39,281 bases of DNA, from contig JAITSE010000066.1 in the NCBI GenBank assembly GCA_031288005.1, positions 1-39,281 of the forward strand, in the 5' to 3' direction. The DNA comes from Treponema sp. (lineage in GTDB: Bacteria > Spirochaetota > Spirochaetia > Treponematales > Breznakiellaceae). Position 1 is the stretch's first letter; each line of letters opens with the position of its first letter. Positions 23,410-31,547 of this stretch are shown here, one piece after another. A program made the position numbers and the translations under genes. The notes beneath the pieces are model-generated. The model worked only from the letters and a program-made list of their open reading frames with translations, did not search any database and was not told where the DNA came from.

Positions 23410-24747
23410 ATGGTAATTTTGACATTGAATTGCGGTTCGTCATCCGCCAAATATCAGGTATACGATTGGGACGCCAAAGACATCCTGGCCGTAGGTATCG
23501 TAGAAAAGGTTACCCTTGGAGGCTCCTTCATCAGCCACAAGGCAAAGGGCAGGGAAGAAGTTACCTTTAGCCACGACTGCCCCACCCATACGGAGGCGGT
23601 GGACCTGATCATCAAGACCCTGACGGGCAAAGAGTACGGGGTGATCAGCGATATGTCGGTTATCAAGGCCGTAGGCCACCGGGTACTCCACGGGGGGGAC
23701 AAGTTTACCAAGAGCGTCATCGTGGACGACGCGGCCATGGCGGCCTTCAACGAGGTAAAGGACCTGGGGCCCCTGCACAACCCCGCCAACATCATGGGCA
23801 TAGAGGCCGCAAAGAAGGTGCTCCCCGCCGTGCCCCACTGCGCCGTCATGGACACCGCCTGGCATCAGACCATGCCCCCGGAATCCTACCTCTACGCCGT
23901 CCCCTACGAATGGTACGAGAAGTATTCCGTCCGGCGTTATGGCTTCCACGGGACCTCTTTCCTGTACACCGCCAAACGCGCCGCCGTCCTCCTTGGCAAA
24001 GACCCCTTTAAGACCAACCTCATCATCGCCCACCTGGGGAACGGCTCTTCCATCAACGCGGTAAAGGACGGCTGCTCCTTCGACACCTCCATGGGCATCA
24101 CCCCCCTGGAAGGCCTTGTCATGGGCACCCGCGCCGGGGACGCCGACATGGCGATGCCCTTCTACGTGATGCGGAAAACCGGTATGACGCCTGAGGAAAT
24201 GGAAAACGCCCTGAACAAGAAGTCCGGCCTCTTGGGGCTCACCGGTAAATACGCCGACCGCCGGGACATACAGAAAGCCAAACTCGAAGGCGACGGGCGC
24301 GCACTCCTGGCCCAGAACATAGAAGCCCACCGGGTCAAGAAGTACATAGGCGCGTACCAGGCCGTCCTGGGCCGGGTAGACGCCCTGGTATTTACCGCCG
24401 GAGTAGGGGAGTTCGCGTGGTTCATGCGGGAAAAAATCCTCGACGGCCTTGAGGACCTGGGCATCGTCTTCGATCCCGTAAAAAACAAGATGTCCCACAC
24501 CCGGAGCGCGGAAACCGTCATTTCCAAACCGGAATCCCGCATCCCCATCTACATCATCCCCACGGACGAAGAACTGGTCATGACCGAAGACGCCCACGCG
24601 CTCATGGCGGGAACCTACGATGTACACACTAGGTTTACTTATTCCTTCCAGAAAAAAGATTACGCGAACAAGGGCCGCGCCGAAAGCCTTAAAGAAGAAC
24701 TGGCCCGGAATCCAGAACTCGCCTTCATCATTGCGAAGCCGCAATAA
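23410..24747 (+). CDS. ackA: Acetate kinase
   Basis: The 445-residue enzyme converts acetyl phosphate and ADP to acetate and ATP, the last energy-yielding step of acetate fermentation. ASKHA-fold motifs are intact: [11 protein letters not shown] at the N-terminus, [44 protein letters not shown], the catalytic-region [30 protein letters not shown] and [13 protein letters not shown]. The start at 23410 has GGAGG six bases upstream; the longer frame runs through the promoter. Codons strongly favour C in third positions compared with neighbours, which suggests high expression. It is slightly longer than the usual 400 residues, with extra C-terminal residues. No pta gene is seen in the window. Confidence 0.96.
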   Translation: MVILTLNCGSSSAKYQVYDWDAKDILAVGIVEKVTLGGSFISHKAKGREEVTFSHDCPTHTEAVDLIIKTLTGKEYGVISDMSVIKAVGHRVLHGGDKFTKSVIVDDAAMAAFNEVKDLGPLHNPANIMGIEAAKKVLPAVPHCAVMDTAWHQTMPPESYLYAVPYEWYEKYSVRRYGFHGTSFLYTAKRAAVLLGKDPFKTNLIIAHLGNGSSINAVKDGCSFDTSMGITPLEGLVMGTRAGDADMAMPFYVMRKTGMTPEEMENALNKKSGLLGLTGKYADRRDIQKAKLEGDGRALLAQNIEAHRVKKYIGAYQAVLGRVDALVFTAGVGEFAWFMREKILDGLEDLGIVFDPVKNKMSHTRSAETVISKPESRIPIYIIPTDEELVMTEDAHALMAGTYDVHTRFTYSFQKKDYANKGRAESLKEELARNPELAFIIAKPQ

Positions 24748-24777
24748 TAAAGAAGCGATGAAAAACTGACGGACGCG

Positions 24778-25773
24778 GTGGAACAAAAAGCCGGACTGTT
24801 CTGCGTAGGAAACGCCATGGTGGACCTTTTTGCCGTGATTGACGGGGAAATCCCGCCTTCCTGGGGCCTCTCTGCGGCGGTTCAGCATATAACGATCGAT
24901 AGACTCACTGAAATACTCGCTGCGCTGAAAGAAGCTCCCATGGCTGTTCCCGGCGGCGGCGCTGCCAACGCCGCCAGGATCGCCTGCTCCCTTGGGGTCC
25001 AGGCGGTCTTTGCGGGTTCCATCGGCCCTGCCGGAGACCCTTACGCCGCTTTGTTTGAAGAGGGAATGATCCGCGCCGGAGTTGTTCCCTGCCTTGTCCG
25101 GGACAGTTCCCCCACAGGCGTCTGCCTGATTCTGAAAAAGCGTGGAGGCGGGCAGGTTATAGCGGCCTGTCCCGGAGCGGCGCTGCGCTTTACCGCGGAG
25201 GATCTGCCTGAGCGGCATATTAAAGAAGCCCAAGCCGTGATCCTGGACGGCTTTCTGCTGGGACGGGATGCCCTGGTACGCCGTATTCTAGATTTGGCGG
25301 TTAGGTCTGGAATCCGGCCTGCTCTGGACGCGGGATCAGTTTCCATTGCATCGAACTGCGCCGGAGAAATCGCCCGGTACTGCCGGGATTACCATCTCAT
25401 TGTTTTTATGAATGAGGAGGAAGCGGGCGCCTTCTGCCAGGCCATTTTGGGCGGCGGTTCAAAAGGGAAATTTCCGGCGGACGCGGGTCTGCTGAAAAAA
25501 ATGACGGATGAGGAGCCTTTCCCTGTTATTGTGGTCAAACGCGGAGAACTGGGGGCGGAGGTGTTTACAAGGGGCCGTATTTATTCCGCTCCGGCAGTCC
25601 CGGTCCTTACCGCGGAAACCACAGGGGCAGGCGATGCTTTTTGCGCCGGTTTTATGGCCGGATGGATATGGGGATGGCCCCCGGAGGAATGCGCCGTCTT
25701 GGGAAATAGAGCCGCCCGGAAAACGCTGGATAGCCCCGGCGTCACGGCGGGGCCGTTTTTAAACAAAGCTTAA
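24778..25773 (+). CDS. PfkB-family carbohydrate/nucleoside kinase
   Basis: The 331-residue enzyme has the ribokinase-fold signatures: an N-terminal GNAMVDLFAVID strand, the substrate-side PGGGAANAARIACSLG motif, and the C-terminal anion hole and catalytic Asp in ETTGAGDAFCAGFMAG. Such kinases phosphorylate sugars or nucleosides; the spacing resembles the adenosine kinase/sugar kinase subgroup, but the substrate cannot be read from sequence. The start is a GTG 30 bases after the ackA stop, with only a weak ribosome binding site. Cotranscription with ackA is likely. The gene lacks the strong C-ending codon bias of ackA. Confidence 0.85.
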   Translation: MEQKAGLFCVGNAMVDLFAVIDGEIPPSWGLSAAVQHITIDRLTEILAALKEAPMAVPGGGAANAARIACSLGVQAVFAGSIGPAGDPYAALFEEGMIRAGVVPCLVRDSSPTGVCLILKKRGGGQVIAACPGAALRFTAEDLPERHIKEAQAVILDGFLLGRDALVRRILDLAVRSGIRPALDAGSVSIASNCAGEIARYCRDYHLIVFMNEEEAGAFCQAILGGGSKGKFPADAGLLKKMTDEEPFPVIVVKRGELGAEVFTRGRIYSAPAVPVLTAETTGAGDAFCAGFMAGWIWGWPPEECAVLGNRAARKTLDSPGVTAGPFLNKA

Positions 25774-25804
25774 TTTTAGCTCGTCCAAATCCGGCGCAGG
25801 GGGG

Positions 25805-26152
25805 TTATTTAACAGGAATTTTTATCCGATCAACGAAAAGGATTATGGGAATAACGCCTTTAACGTCCGCTCCCAGATTTGCCGCAGCGCCCTTGGACAG
25901 AACAATCACCCGCTTTGCCGCAACTGTGGTTTTGTCAACCACGGTAACGATGATTTTTGCGTTGTTTTGCAGGTTCGTGATTGTTACAGGGGTGCCGCTT
26001 GGAAGGCTGGGGTGAGCGGCTATAAGATCGTTGGATTCAATTTCAAAAGTAGCGGGACCCCGCTGTTGAAAATTACGTATATAAGCGCCATCGGCAAAGG
26101 CTATGGCGATAAAAACCAGCGCCAATATCAAAAAAGCCGGCATTCGTTTCAT
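25805..26152 (-). CDS. Small secreted double-psi beta-barrel (RlpA-like) protein
   Basis: The 115-residue protein has a signal peptide (MKRMPAFLILALVFIAIAFADG) followed by one domain. Its IAAHPSLPSGTPVTITNLQNNAKIIVTVVD and RVIVLSKGAAANLG stretches match the DPBB fold of RlpA and expansin-like proteins. RlpA proteins bind or cleave denuded peptidoglycan, but the Asp-rich active-site loop is only partly present (VVDKTT replaces the usual RGPF-type loop). The protein may therefore bind, not cut. It is convergent with the PfkB kinase gene, with about 30 bases between stops. The start has only a weak purine-rich site. Confidence 0.7.
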   Translation of the reverse strand: MKRMPAFLILALVFIAIAFADGAYIRNFQQRGPATFEIESNDLIAAHPSLPSGTPVTITNLQNNAKIIVTVVDKTTVAAKRVIVLSKGAAANLGADVKGVIPIILFVDRIKIPVK

Positions 26153-26229
26153 TAAATTAATTATCCTCTAAATACCAGTATCGGTAAAGTTCAAAATCAA
26201 ATACATATCTGTATACTTAAATCTAAATT

Positions 26230-26787
26230 TTATGACAGCAGCGTTGATTTGGCTATCTTGTCCGCATCCTCATGGGATAAAACTACGTCTATTATAGCCG
26301 AGGCAAAGAGGCCGGCGGTTCCAGGACCTCTGCTTGTGATTATATTCCCGTCGGTTACCACGTTGCCGGCGGACCAGATGGCATCCGCGGCCCCATCTTC
26401 CATACCAGGATAGCAGGTAAACCTGCGTCCGCGGAGGAGACCGAGACCTGCCAATACCACCGCTGGGGACGCGCAAATGGCGGCGATGCAGCGGCCTGCC
26501 CCGGCCTGATCCCTGAGCAGCGCGCAGGCTTCGGCGGAAGCGGCGATGTTGGAGGCGCCGGGCATACCGCCGGGACACACAATGACATCCCATGCCGTCC
26601 CTTCGCGGATTTCCGTTATAAGAGAATCGGCGACAATTTGTAGTCCGTGTGCGCCGCTCACTGCCCGGTTCCCGCTTAAAGAGACCGCGTTTACTTCTAT
26701 TCCAGCCCTTCTAAGGTAGTCTATGGGGGTGACTGCTTCCACCTCTTCAAAACCTTCGGCCAAAAAAACAAGCGCTTTTTGAGACAT
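26230..26787 (-). CDS. DJ-1/PfpI family protein (YajL-like)
   Basis: The 185-residue cytoplasmic protein opens with ALVFLAEGFEEVEAVTPIDYLRRAG and has the nucleophile elbow AAICASPAVVLA with the conserved Cys near residue 105. The glutamate of EGFEE would be its partner. VIVCPGGMPGASN and SRGPGTA are also typical of the DJ-1 subgroup. Members act in oxidative or carbonyl stress and are sometimes annotated as protein deglycases, which is debated. A strong GGAGGAG site precedes the ATG. It appears to be a single-gene unit, followed at distance by the DPBB gene. Confidence 0.9.
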   Translation of the reverse strand: MSQKALVFLAEGFEEVEAVTPIDYLRRAGIEVNAVSLSGNRAVSGAHGLQIVADSLITEIREGTAWDVIVCPGGMPGASNIAASAEACALLRDQAGAGRCIAAICASPAVVLAGLGLLRGRRFTCYPGMEDGAADAIWSAGNVVTDGNIITSRGPGTAGLFASAIIDVVLSHEDADKIAKSTLLS

Positions 26788-26884
26788 CCCGCTCCTCCGT
26801 AAATGTTATCAACCTCATATATCTCTGCCGGAATCATTTGGCTTGGCGAACCGATGGTTCTCACAAGTCTTTTTTAAGTGGAAT

Positions 26885-26912
26885 TTGTTCGATAAGTGAA
26901 GTTATCGAACAA
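26885..26912. repeat. 11-bp inverted repeat upstream of the XRE-cupin gene
   Basis: TTGTTCGATAA (26885-26895), loop gtgaag, TTATCGAACAA (26902-26912). It shares the outer TTGTTCG/CGAACAA ends with the 15071-15110 hairpin. It lies about 70 bases before the start codon of the regulator gene, so it could be an operator or simply another dispersed hairpin. Confidence 0.6.
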
Positions 26913-26980
26913 GTCTACTCTAAACGAAGCACATATACATTCGGTTATCTATAGTATACACTAAAACAGGGGAAGAAACT

Positions 26981-27535
26981 ATGCTTGGCAAAGAAAAAGA
27001 GATCGCCGCCCGTGTGCGGGTGCTGCGGGAAATTGAAGGAATCTCCACAGAAACCCTGGCTCGAGAACTGGGCTTTGATCCACGGGAATATGCCGAATGG
27101 GAATCAGGGGAAAACGAATTCCCCATGGGATCTCTGGTGGAAATAGCTAATCGCTTCAAGGTTGACTTAACTGAATTGATAAGCGGCGGAGCTTCCAGGC
27201 TTAAAACTTTCTGTGTAACCCGATCGGGCCGAGCTCCAGAGGTGAGCCGCCGGCCCGCCTATACTTATTGGAACCTTGCCCTCAACTTTCATCGCAAAAA
27301 AGGGGAGCCTTTCCTGGTGGAAGCTTCTCCTGATACGGAGAAAAAGCCTCTGGCCCTGAGTTCCCATCCAGGACATGAATTCGATTACGTCCTGGAAGGC
27401 CGGCTGCTCATATCCGTTGGGGGAAGGGAGACGGAACTTGGTCCCGGGGACTGCATCTATTACGATTCCGGCGAACCCCACGGCATGAAAGCCCTTGGGG
27501 GCAGGCGGGCCAGGTTTTTGGCTCTTGTTTTATAA
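26981..27535 (+). CDS. XRE-HTH regulator with C-terminal cupin domain
   Basis: In this 184-residue protein, residues about 8-63 form an XRE helix-turn-helix (VRVLREIEGISTETLARELGF, YAEWESGENEFPMGSLVEIA). Residues about 110-184 form a cupin barrel: SSHPGHEFDYVLEGRLLISVGG, then LGPGDCIYYDSGEPHGMKALGG, with His/Glu in metal-site positions. Cupin-fused XRE proteins typically sense a small molecule and control a neighbouring operon. The acyl-CoA ligase gene starts 100 bases downstream on the same strand, a pairing common in anaerobes. A GGGGAAG sequence upstream of ATG may serve as ribosome binding site. Confidence 0.88.
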   Translation: MLGKEKEIAARVRVLREIEGISTETLARELGFDPREYAEWESGENEFPMGSLVEIANRFKVDLTELISGGASRLKTFCVTRSGRAPEVSRRPAYTYWNLALNFHRKKGEPFLVEASPDTEKKPLALSSHPGHEFDYVLEGRLLISVGGRETELGPGDCIYYDSGEPHGMKALGGRRARFLALVL

Positions 27536-27635
27536 TCCGGCGCAGAATTATCCCGGCAATAATACTTCGTTAGAGCGAGGAATACTCTAAAGGCGGCGGC
27601 CAAGGGGGAAATCCCATATCTATTAAGGAAAAACG

Positions 27636-29339
27636 ATGAATAAAAAGAAAACAATAGCGGCCCGGTTTTTAGCGCAGGAAGAATTTGAGTCTTATGAAGA
27701 TTTCTACGCGCATTTTTCCCTTTCCATTCCGGAAGGCTTCAACTTTGCCTATGACGTAATGGATGCGCTCGCGGATGAGAATGAAGGGGAGCGGGCCTTG
27801 GTCTGGCGCGACGATAAGGGCGCGGAAGCCGAATTTACCTACGGCGAACTGAAACGCCTATCCTGCAAGGCGGCCAAGGTGTTCTGCGCCGCGGGTCTGG
27901 GCAGGGGCGATCCGGTGATGCTTATCCTGAAGCGCCGCCACGAGTACTGGCCCGCCCTCCTTGCATTGCACAGAATTGGAGCCGTCGCCATTCCCGCGAC
28001 TCACCTGCTCACCGCAAAAGACATAGCCTACCGCTGCCGTATGGCTGACATAGCGGGAATCGTCTGCGTGGACGACACTGAGCTGATCCGCAGGGTTGAT
28101 GAAGCGGAAGCCGGGCTTACCGCGCCTTTACGGTACAAAGCTTTTGTCCGCTCTGTTCATACCCAGGGAACTCCCGCGCTTTCTTCCGGATGGGCTGATT
28201 TCAACGCTATGAGCGCCGCGGCAAGTGGAGACTTCTCGATGCCGGTGCGCCCCTTTGCCAATTCGGACGCTATGCTTCTCTATTTTACTTCCGGCACTAC
28301 CGGGATGCCAAAGATGGTTCGCCATGATTTTGCCTATCCTTTGGGGCACATTCTCACGGCCAAATACTGGCAGCGCGTAGAGCCGGGCGGGCTTCACCTG
28401 ACCGTGGCGGATACAGGCTGGGCTAAAGCCGCCTGGGGAAAAATTTACGGCCAATGGCTCTGCGGCTCCGCGGTCTTTGTTTACGACTATGACCGTTTTA
28501 ACCCTCAGGCTATGCTGGAAACCATAACCAAATACAAAGTTACCACCTTCTGCGCACCGCCGACGATTTACCGTTTTTTTATAAAGGAAGACCTCTCCAA
28601 ATACGATTTTTCCGGCTTAAAGCAGTGCAGCGTAGCCGGGGAACCCTTAAACCCGGAGATCTACGATCGATTTAGGGCCGCGACGGGCCTTAAACTCCGG
28701 GAAGCCTATGGACAGACGGAACTTACCGTTGCCCTGGGGACCTTCCCCTGGCTTGAACCCAAACCCGGCTCCATGGGCAAGCCCGCGGCAGGCTACGACA
28801 TCGACCTGATCCGGGAAGAAGGTTCATCTTGCGATATGGGCGAGGAAGGGCAGATTGTGATTCGTACGGGCAGGCGGAAACCTGCCGGAATGTTCAGCGG
28901 TTATTACCGGGACAGGACCCTTACCGAAAGCGTTTGGCCCGGGGACGTATACTATACCGGGGATATGGCCTGGCGGGACGAGGACGGCTATTACTGGTTT
29001 GTGGGCCGCTCCGATGATGTGATAAAAAGCTCAGGCTACCGGATCGGCCCTTTTGAAGTGGAAAGCGCCCTGCTTGAACATCCGGCGGTTCTGGAGTGCG
29101 CCGTCACAGGAGTCCCTGATCCTGACCGGGGCATGGCGGTAAAGGCGACGGTGATCCTCGCCAGAGGCTGGGTGGCTTCGGAGGAGCTTAAGCTGGAACT
29201 TCAAAACCACGTCAAGAAGACCACCGCCCCCTATAAATACCCCCGTGTTGTGGAATTTGTCGCGGAACTTCCCAAAACCATCAGCGGCAAGATACGCCGG
29301 GTGCAGCTCCGGGAAGAAGACGAAATATCCGGGGAATAG
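27636..29339 (+). CDS. AMP-forming acyl-CoA synthetase (acetyl-CoA synthetase-like)
   Basis: The 567-residue adenylate-forming enzyme activates a carboxylic acid with ATP and CoA. The phosphate-binding loop is LLYFTSGTTGMPKMVRHD, the adenine region is REAYGQTEL, the hinge is VYYTGDMAWRDEDGYYWFVGRSDDVIKSSGYRIGP, and the catalytic lysine lies in LPKTISGKIRR. A gate segment around ADTGWAKAAWGKIYGQW resembles medium-chain/aryl acyl-CoA synthetases, not Acs itself. AAGGA precedes ATG. The XRE-cupin gene upstream is probably its regulator. Given ackA nearby, acetate activation is conceivable, but other short- or medium-chain acids fit equally well. Confidence 0.9.
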   Translation: MNKKKTIAARFLAQEEFESYEDFYAHFSLSIPEGFNFAYDVMDALADENEGERALVWRDDKGAEAEFTYGELKRLSCKAAKVFCAAGLGRGDPVMLILKRRHEYWPALLALHRIGAVAIPATHLLTAKDIAYRCRMADIAGIVCVDDTELIRRVDEAEAGLTAPLRYKAFVRSVHTQGTPALSSGWADFNAMSAAASGDFSMPVRPFANSDAMLLYFTSGTTGMPKMVRHDFAYPLGHILTAKYWQRVEPGGLHLTVADTGWAKAAWGKIYGQWLCGSAVFVYDYDRFNPQAMLETITKYKVTTFCAPPTIYRFFIKEDLSKYDFSGLKQCSVAGEPLNPEIYDRFRAATGLKLREAYGQTELTVALGTFPWLEPKPGSMGKPAAGYDIDLIREEGSSCDMGEEGQIVIRTGRRKPAGMFSGYYRDRTLTESVWPGDVYYTGDMAWRDEDGYYWFVGRSDDVIKSSGYRIGPFEVESALLEHPAVLECAVTGVPDPDRGMAVKATVILARGWVASEELKLELQNHVKKTTAPYKYPRVVEFVAELPKTISGKIRRVQLREEDEISGE

Positions 29340-29343
29340 GTTC

Positions 29344-29889
29344 TTAGGGATTTGCGCCGAAAAGCTTAATGATCTCGTCAACTTCCCAGCCGCTTTCTCC
29401 ATTTTTTATAAAATCCTTATCGAAAGAAACGGATGCAGCGCCGTCGCTAAAATTCAAAGAGACCTTCCCAGCCTCTGCTGATGTGCCACTCCCGCCGCGA
29501 GTTATGAACATTTTGCCGTTTTCCCCGCTCATGTTAGGTGAAGCGCCGAGTACTAATACATAGTCTCCATTAGGGATTGCCGTTATATCTATATTGATAG
29601 GGCCGGGAGTTTTCCCAATGCCTAGCCAATCAGGGCATACTTGGCCCTCCAGCTTGGTTAATGATGTTTGACTAGCTTTAATATCGCCGGCCTCCTTGAA
29701 AATGCTAAGGGAGAAAAAGAGAGAGCCGGAAGAACCGGGAGATGGCAGCGGCGGCGTAGACATATCTGTGATAGTGATTTGAACCATTTCTCTTGTTTTG
29801 GGTTCGTCTTTAACCGGACATCCGGAAAAAACCAGCGCCGGCAGCACGGCAAAAGCCGTATATAGTCCAAAAATCCATATTTTTTTCAT
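29344..29889 (-). CDS. Small lipoprotein of unknown function
   Basis: The 181-residue product has a lipoprotein signal peptide (MKKIWIFGLYTAFAVLPALVFSGC, Cys about residue 24) and a polar mature part. That part carries a Pro/Ser linker (STPPLPSPGSSGS), predicted beta-strands, a Gly-rich FITRGGSGTSAEAGKVSLNF segment and a C-terminal GESGWEVDEIIKLFG. I recognise no domain. AGGAG seven bases before ATG supports the start, and the TTAGGAGTTTTTT context resembles the dispersed repeat core. The stop is only four bases from the stop of the convergent acyl-CoA synthetase gene, so the two 3' ends must overlap. Confidence 0.75.
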   Translation of the reverse strand: MKKIWIFGLYTAFAVLPALVFSGCPVKDEPKTREMVQITITDMSTPPLPSPGSSGSLFFSLSIFKEAGDIKASQTSLTKLEGQVCPDWLGIGKTPGPINIDITAIPNGDYVLVLGASPNMSGENGKMFITRGGSGTSAEAGKVSLNFSDGAASVSFDKDFIKNGESGWEVDEIIKLFGANP

Positions 29890-30147
29890 AAAAAACTCCT
29901 AAAATGAGCGGCTAATAGCCGTTCCATCAAACTACGAGGCCAAAATATTTGGCCCGGTTCCCACGTCCGGCCTTTAGCGCCGGAAAACAAGGGAATATCT
30001 GAGTAAAGACTAGTTCAATCAATATTTTTTGTCAATATTTTTTGTTATTTTTGCTGAGTATTTGGCTTTCTCACTGATTAAACCAAAATTGCCGCTTTGC
30101 GTTCTTAATCAGGTGATGAAAACAGCCGGCTTAGGTAAAGCGGCCCC

Positions 30148-30177
30148 TTGACATTTATAAGAGTAATAGCCTAACAT
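30148..30177 (+). promoter_or_regulatory. Promoter-like sequence before the small ORF
   Basis: Consensus TTGACA (30148-30153), 18-bp spacer, TAACAT (30172-30177). Transcription would begin near 30184, immediately upstream of the 30191 ATG. It could equally drive an untranslated RNA. Confidence 0.45.
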
Positions 30178-30190
30178 AAGTATAATTATT

Positions 30191-30310
30191 ATGTTTTGGG
30201 AAATGGAGCGCCGCAATGCTGGGCCGGACAATGACAGCTTTGATTTCTCCGGTTTTGCCGCGGCCCGGCGGATGTTCCGCAAAAATCCCTGCGTTGTTAT
30301 GGAAAAATAA
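30191..30310 (+). CDS. Possible 39-residue small protein
   Basis: The frame reads MFWEMERRNAGPDNDSFDF, then SGFAAARRMFRKNPCVVMEK. No family is recognised and no Shine-Dalgarno sequence precedes the ATG; an internal ATG four codons on has a GGGA upstream. A promoter-like sequence lies just upstream and an AT-rich hairpin follows the stop. This is the only internal evidence, so it remains a weak call. Confidence 0.25.
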   Translation: MFWEMERRNAGPDNDSFDFSGFAAARRMFRKNPCVVMEK

Positions 30311-30609
30311 AACAGGTTTTATTCTATAAACCGGCTCTCCGCGGCGCGGAAAGCTGTACCGGCGTAAAGCGAAATTTTAGTCTCTTGTATATTGCTGGCT
30401 GAGTGCAATCTTCGGTTGCTTGCAGTCTTCAGTCCAAAACTGCCGGCTGCGGCTGGAGATTTTTGAAGCATAAGGCTTAAGTCTCATTGGCCGCGCCGGT
30501 TTCATTGCGTGGAGTTTTACAGCCGCTTGCGCGGCTGATATAACCAGGTCTGCCCGTAATGCAGCACATTATGGGCAGCCGCAAATATTTTGCCTAAAGG
30601 CATAAAGTA

Positions 30610-30637
30610 CAATCAGGCAAGCCTGATTGCCAAGGAG
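30610..30637 (+). promoter_or_regulatory. Repeat hairpin fused to a Shine-Dalgarno sequence
   Basis: CAATCAGGC-aa-GCCTGATTG (30610-30629) is followed by ccAAGGAG (30632-30637), five bases before the ATG at 30643. This is the layout of the dispersed element (hairpin, then TTAGGAGTTTT), so the gene's ribosome binding site appears to come from the repeat. Confidence 0.6.
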
Positions 30638-30642
30638 TTGTT

Positions 30643-31236
30643 ATGATGATGGAAAAGAAAAAATTGTTGGCTGCGGGAGCGGTCGCGGTCCTGCTCGCGC
30701 TGGCTCTGGCAGGATGCCCCAATGACACAAGCGAAAGCGAAGAAGAGGACACATGGTCAAAAATAACAGGACTGAGCCAGGTGAATGGAAAATGGAAAGG
30801 CTCTTACAGCCAAACGCAGAGCGCATTAGAAACGTTTAAAGAAATGTATATAGATCTGAATGGAAGAAATAATATGCCTGCATTTACGGCTACAGCGCTT
30901 GAGAATGTAAAGATAAACTACAACACGGACATAACAATGTCTATCGATGCGGAGGCCCAAAAAACGGCACAGACCGGGACTATGAAGATAACTATTTCCG
31001 CTGATAACGACGCCTCCATGAGTACTGCATGGATAAATTTGACATCTCTGTATTATAGTGTCGGGACTGCGGATAGCAAAGAGCATTCCATAACTATCCC
31101 TATAGATGAGCCCGAGACATCGATAAATGAGGCTGATTTTGCGGAGATGCTGAGCGCGGAAATAAATCAGCATGGAACAAAGATAAAAATTCCAGCGACA
31201 GCCAACAACCCGGAATTCCTGCTTATCAAACAATAG
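30643..31236 (+). CDS. Lipoprotein of unknown function
   Basis: The 197-residue product has a short Lys-rich n-region, a strongly hydrophobic core (AAGAVAVLLALALAGC) and a lipobox LAGC with Cys about residue 25. An acidic linker (NDTSESEEEDTWSK) precedes the mature domain. The mature part alternates polar beta-like strands (KGSYSQTQ, MKITISADND, EHSITIPIDEP) and ends with an isoleucine-rich strand; no family is recognised. The start is supported by AAGGAG; two further ATGs follow immediately (30646, 30649), so the exact start may vary. A strong intrinsic terminator follows, so it is monocistronic. Confidence 0.8.
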   Translation: MMMEKKKLLAAGAVAVLLALALAGCPNDTSESEEEDTWSKITGLSQVNGKWKGSYSQTQSALETFKEMYIDLNGRNNMPAFTATALENVKINYNTDITMSIDAEAQKTAQTGTMKITISADNDASMSTAWINLTSLYYSVGTADSKEHSITIPIDEPETSINEADFAEMLSAEINQHGTKIKIPATANNPEFLLIKQ

Positions 31237-31290
31237 GGAATTTTTGCAGAGCAAAAACTCCCAAGCAGCCTCGCTTTGCGGAGTTACTAA

Positions 31291-31338
31291 GCCCCCGCCC
31301 AGCCGAAGCTTTCCTCCGGCCGGCGGGGGCGTTTTTTT
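31291..31338 (+). terminator. Intrinsic terminator after the 30643-31236 lipoprotein gene
   Basis: GCCCCCGCC (31291-31299) pairs with GGCGGGGGC (31322-31330), followed by G and seven T residues. It is the clearest intrinsic terminator in the window and separates the lipoprotein gene from the transport island. Confidence 0.88.
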
Positions 31339-31467
31339 GCCCGCAGCCGGACCACGCCAGGCTTTAGCCGGCCTTCACCTGTGTAAAGATCAATGCCCTC
31401 CAGTCTTTCTGGGCAGAATTTTGATAACCCGTATTAATCCATAATAATCGCCGGTTTTTAAAAACGC

Positions 31468-31496
31468 TTGACAAAAAATGAGCCGTTTGCTAATAT
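31468..31496 (+). promoter_or_regulatory. Promoter of the amino-acid ABC importer
   Basis: TTGACA (31468-31473), 17-bp spacer, TAATAT (31491-31496). An AGATATA...TATATCT inverted repeat (31505-31511 and 31524-31530) lies in the short leader and may be an operator. Confidence 0.72.
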
Positions 31497-31547
31497 CCTA
31501 GTAAAGATATAGTGCTAATAGTATATATCTATTGGAGAGAACTAACG

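Larger units (their letters stand above)
29890..30642. other. Intergenic region with hairpins and one possible small ORF
   Basis: Apart from the small frame at 30191-30310, I see no gene. It is AT-rich up to about 30190. From about 30400 it contains repeats of the dispersed type: CAGCCGC-ttgc-GCGGCTG near 30521-30538, a near-perfect CTGCCCGTAATG hairpin (30550-30578) and CAATCAGGC-aa-GCCTGATTG (30610-30629) just before the next gene. AATAAAAC-ag-GTTTTATT lies just after the small frame. Confidence 0.6.

Noticed and set aside
23440..25233. A 597-codon open frame antisense to ackA and the kinase gene
   Set aside because: It arises from the strong C-ending codon bias of ackA, which removes stops on the other strand. 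It has Gly/Val-rich, domain-free translation and no ribosome binding site.
31497..31547. Riboswitch in the leader of the amino-acid importer
   Set aside because: The leader is only about 45 nt, too short for a known sulfur-related riboswitch such as SAM-I or for a T-box.
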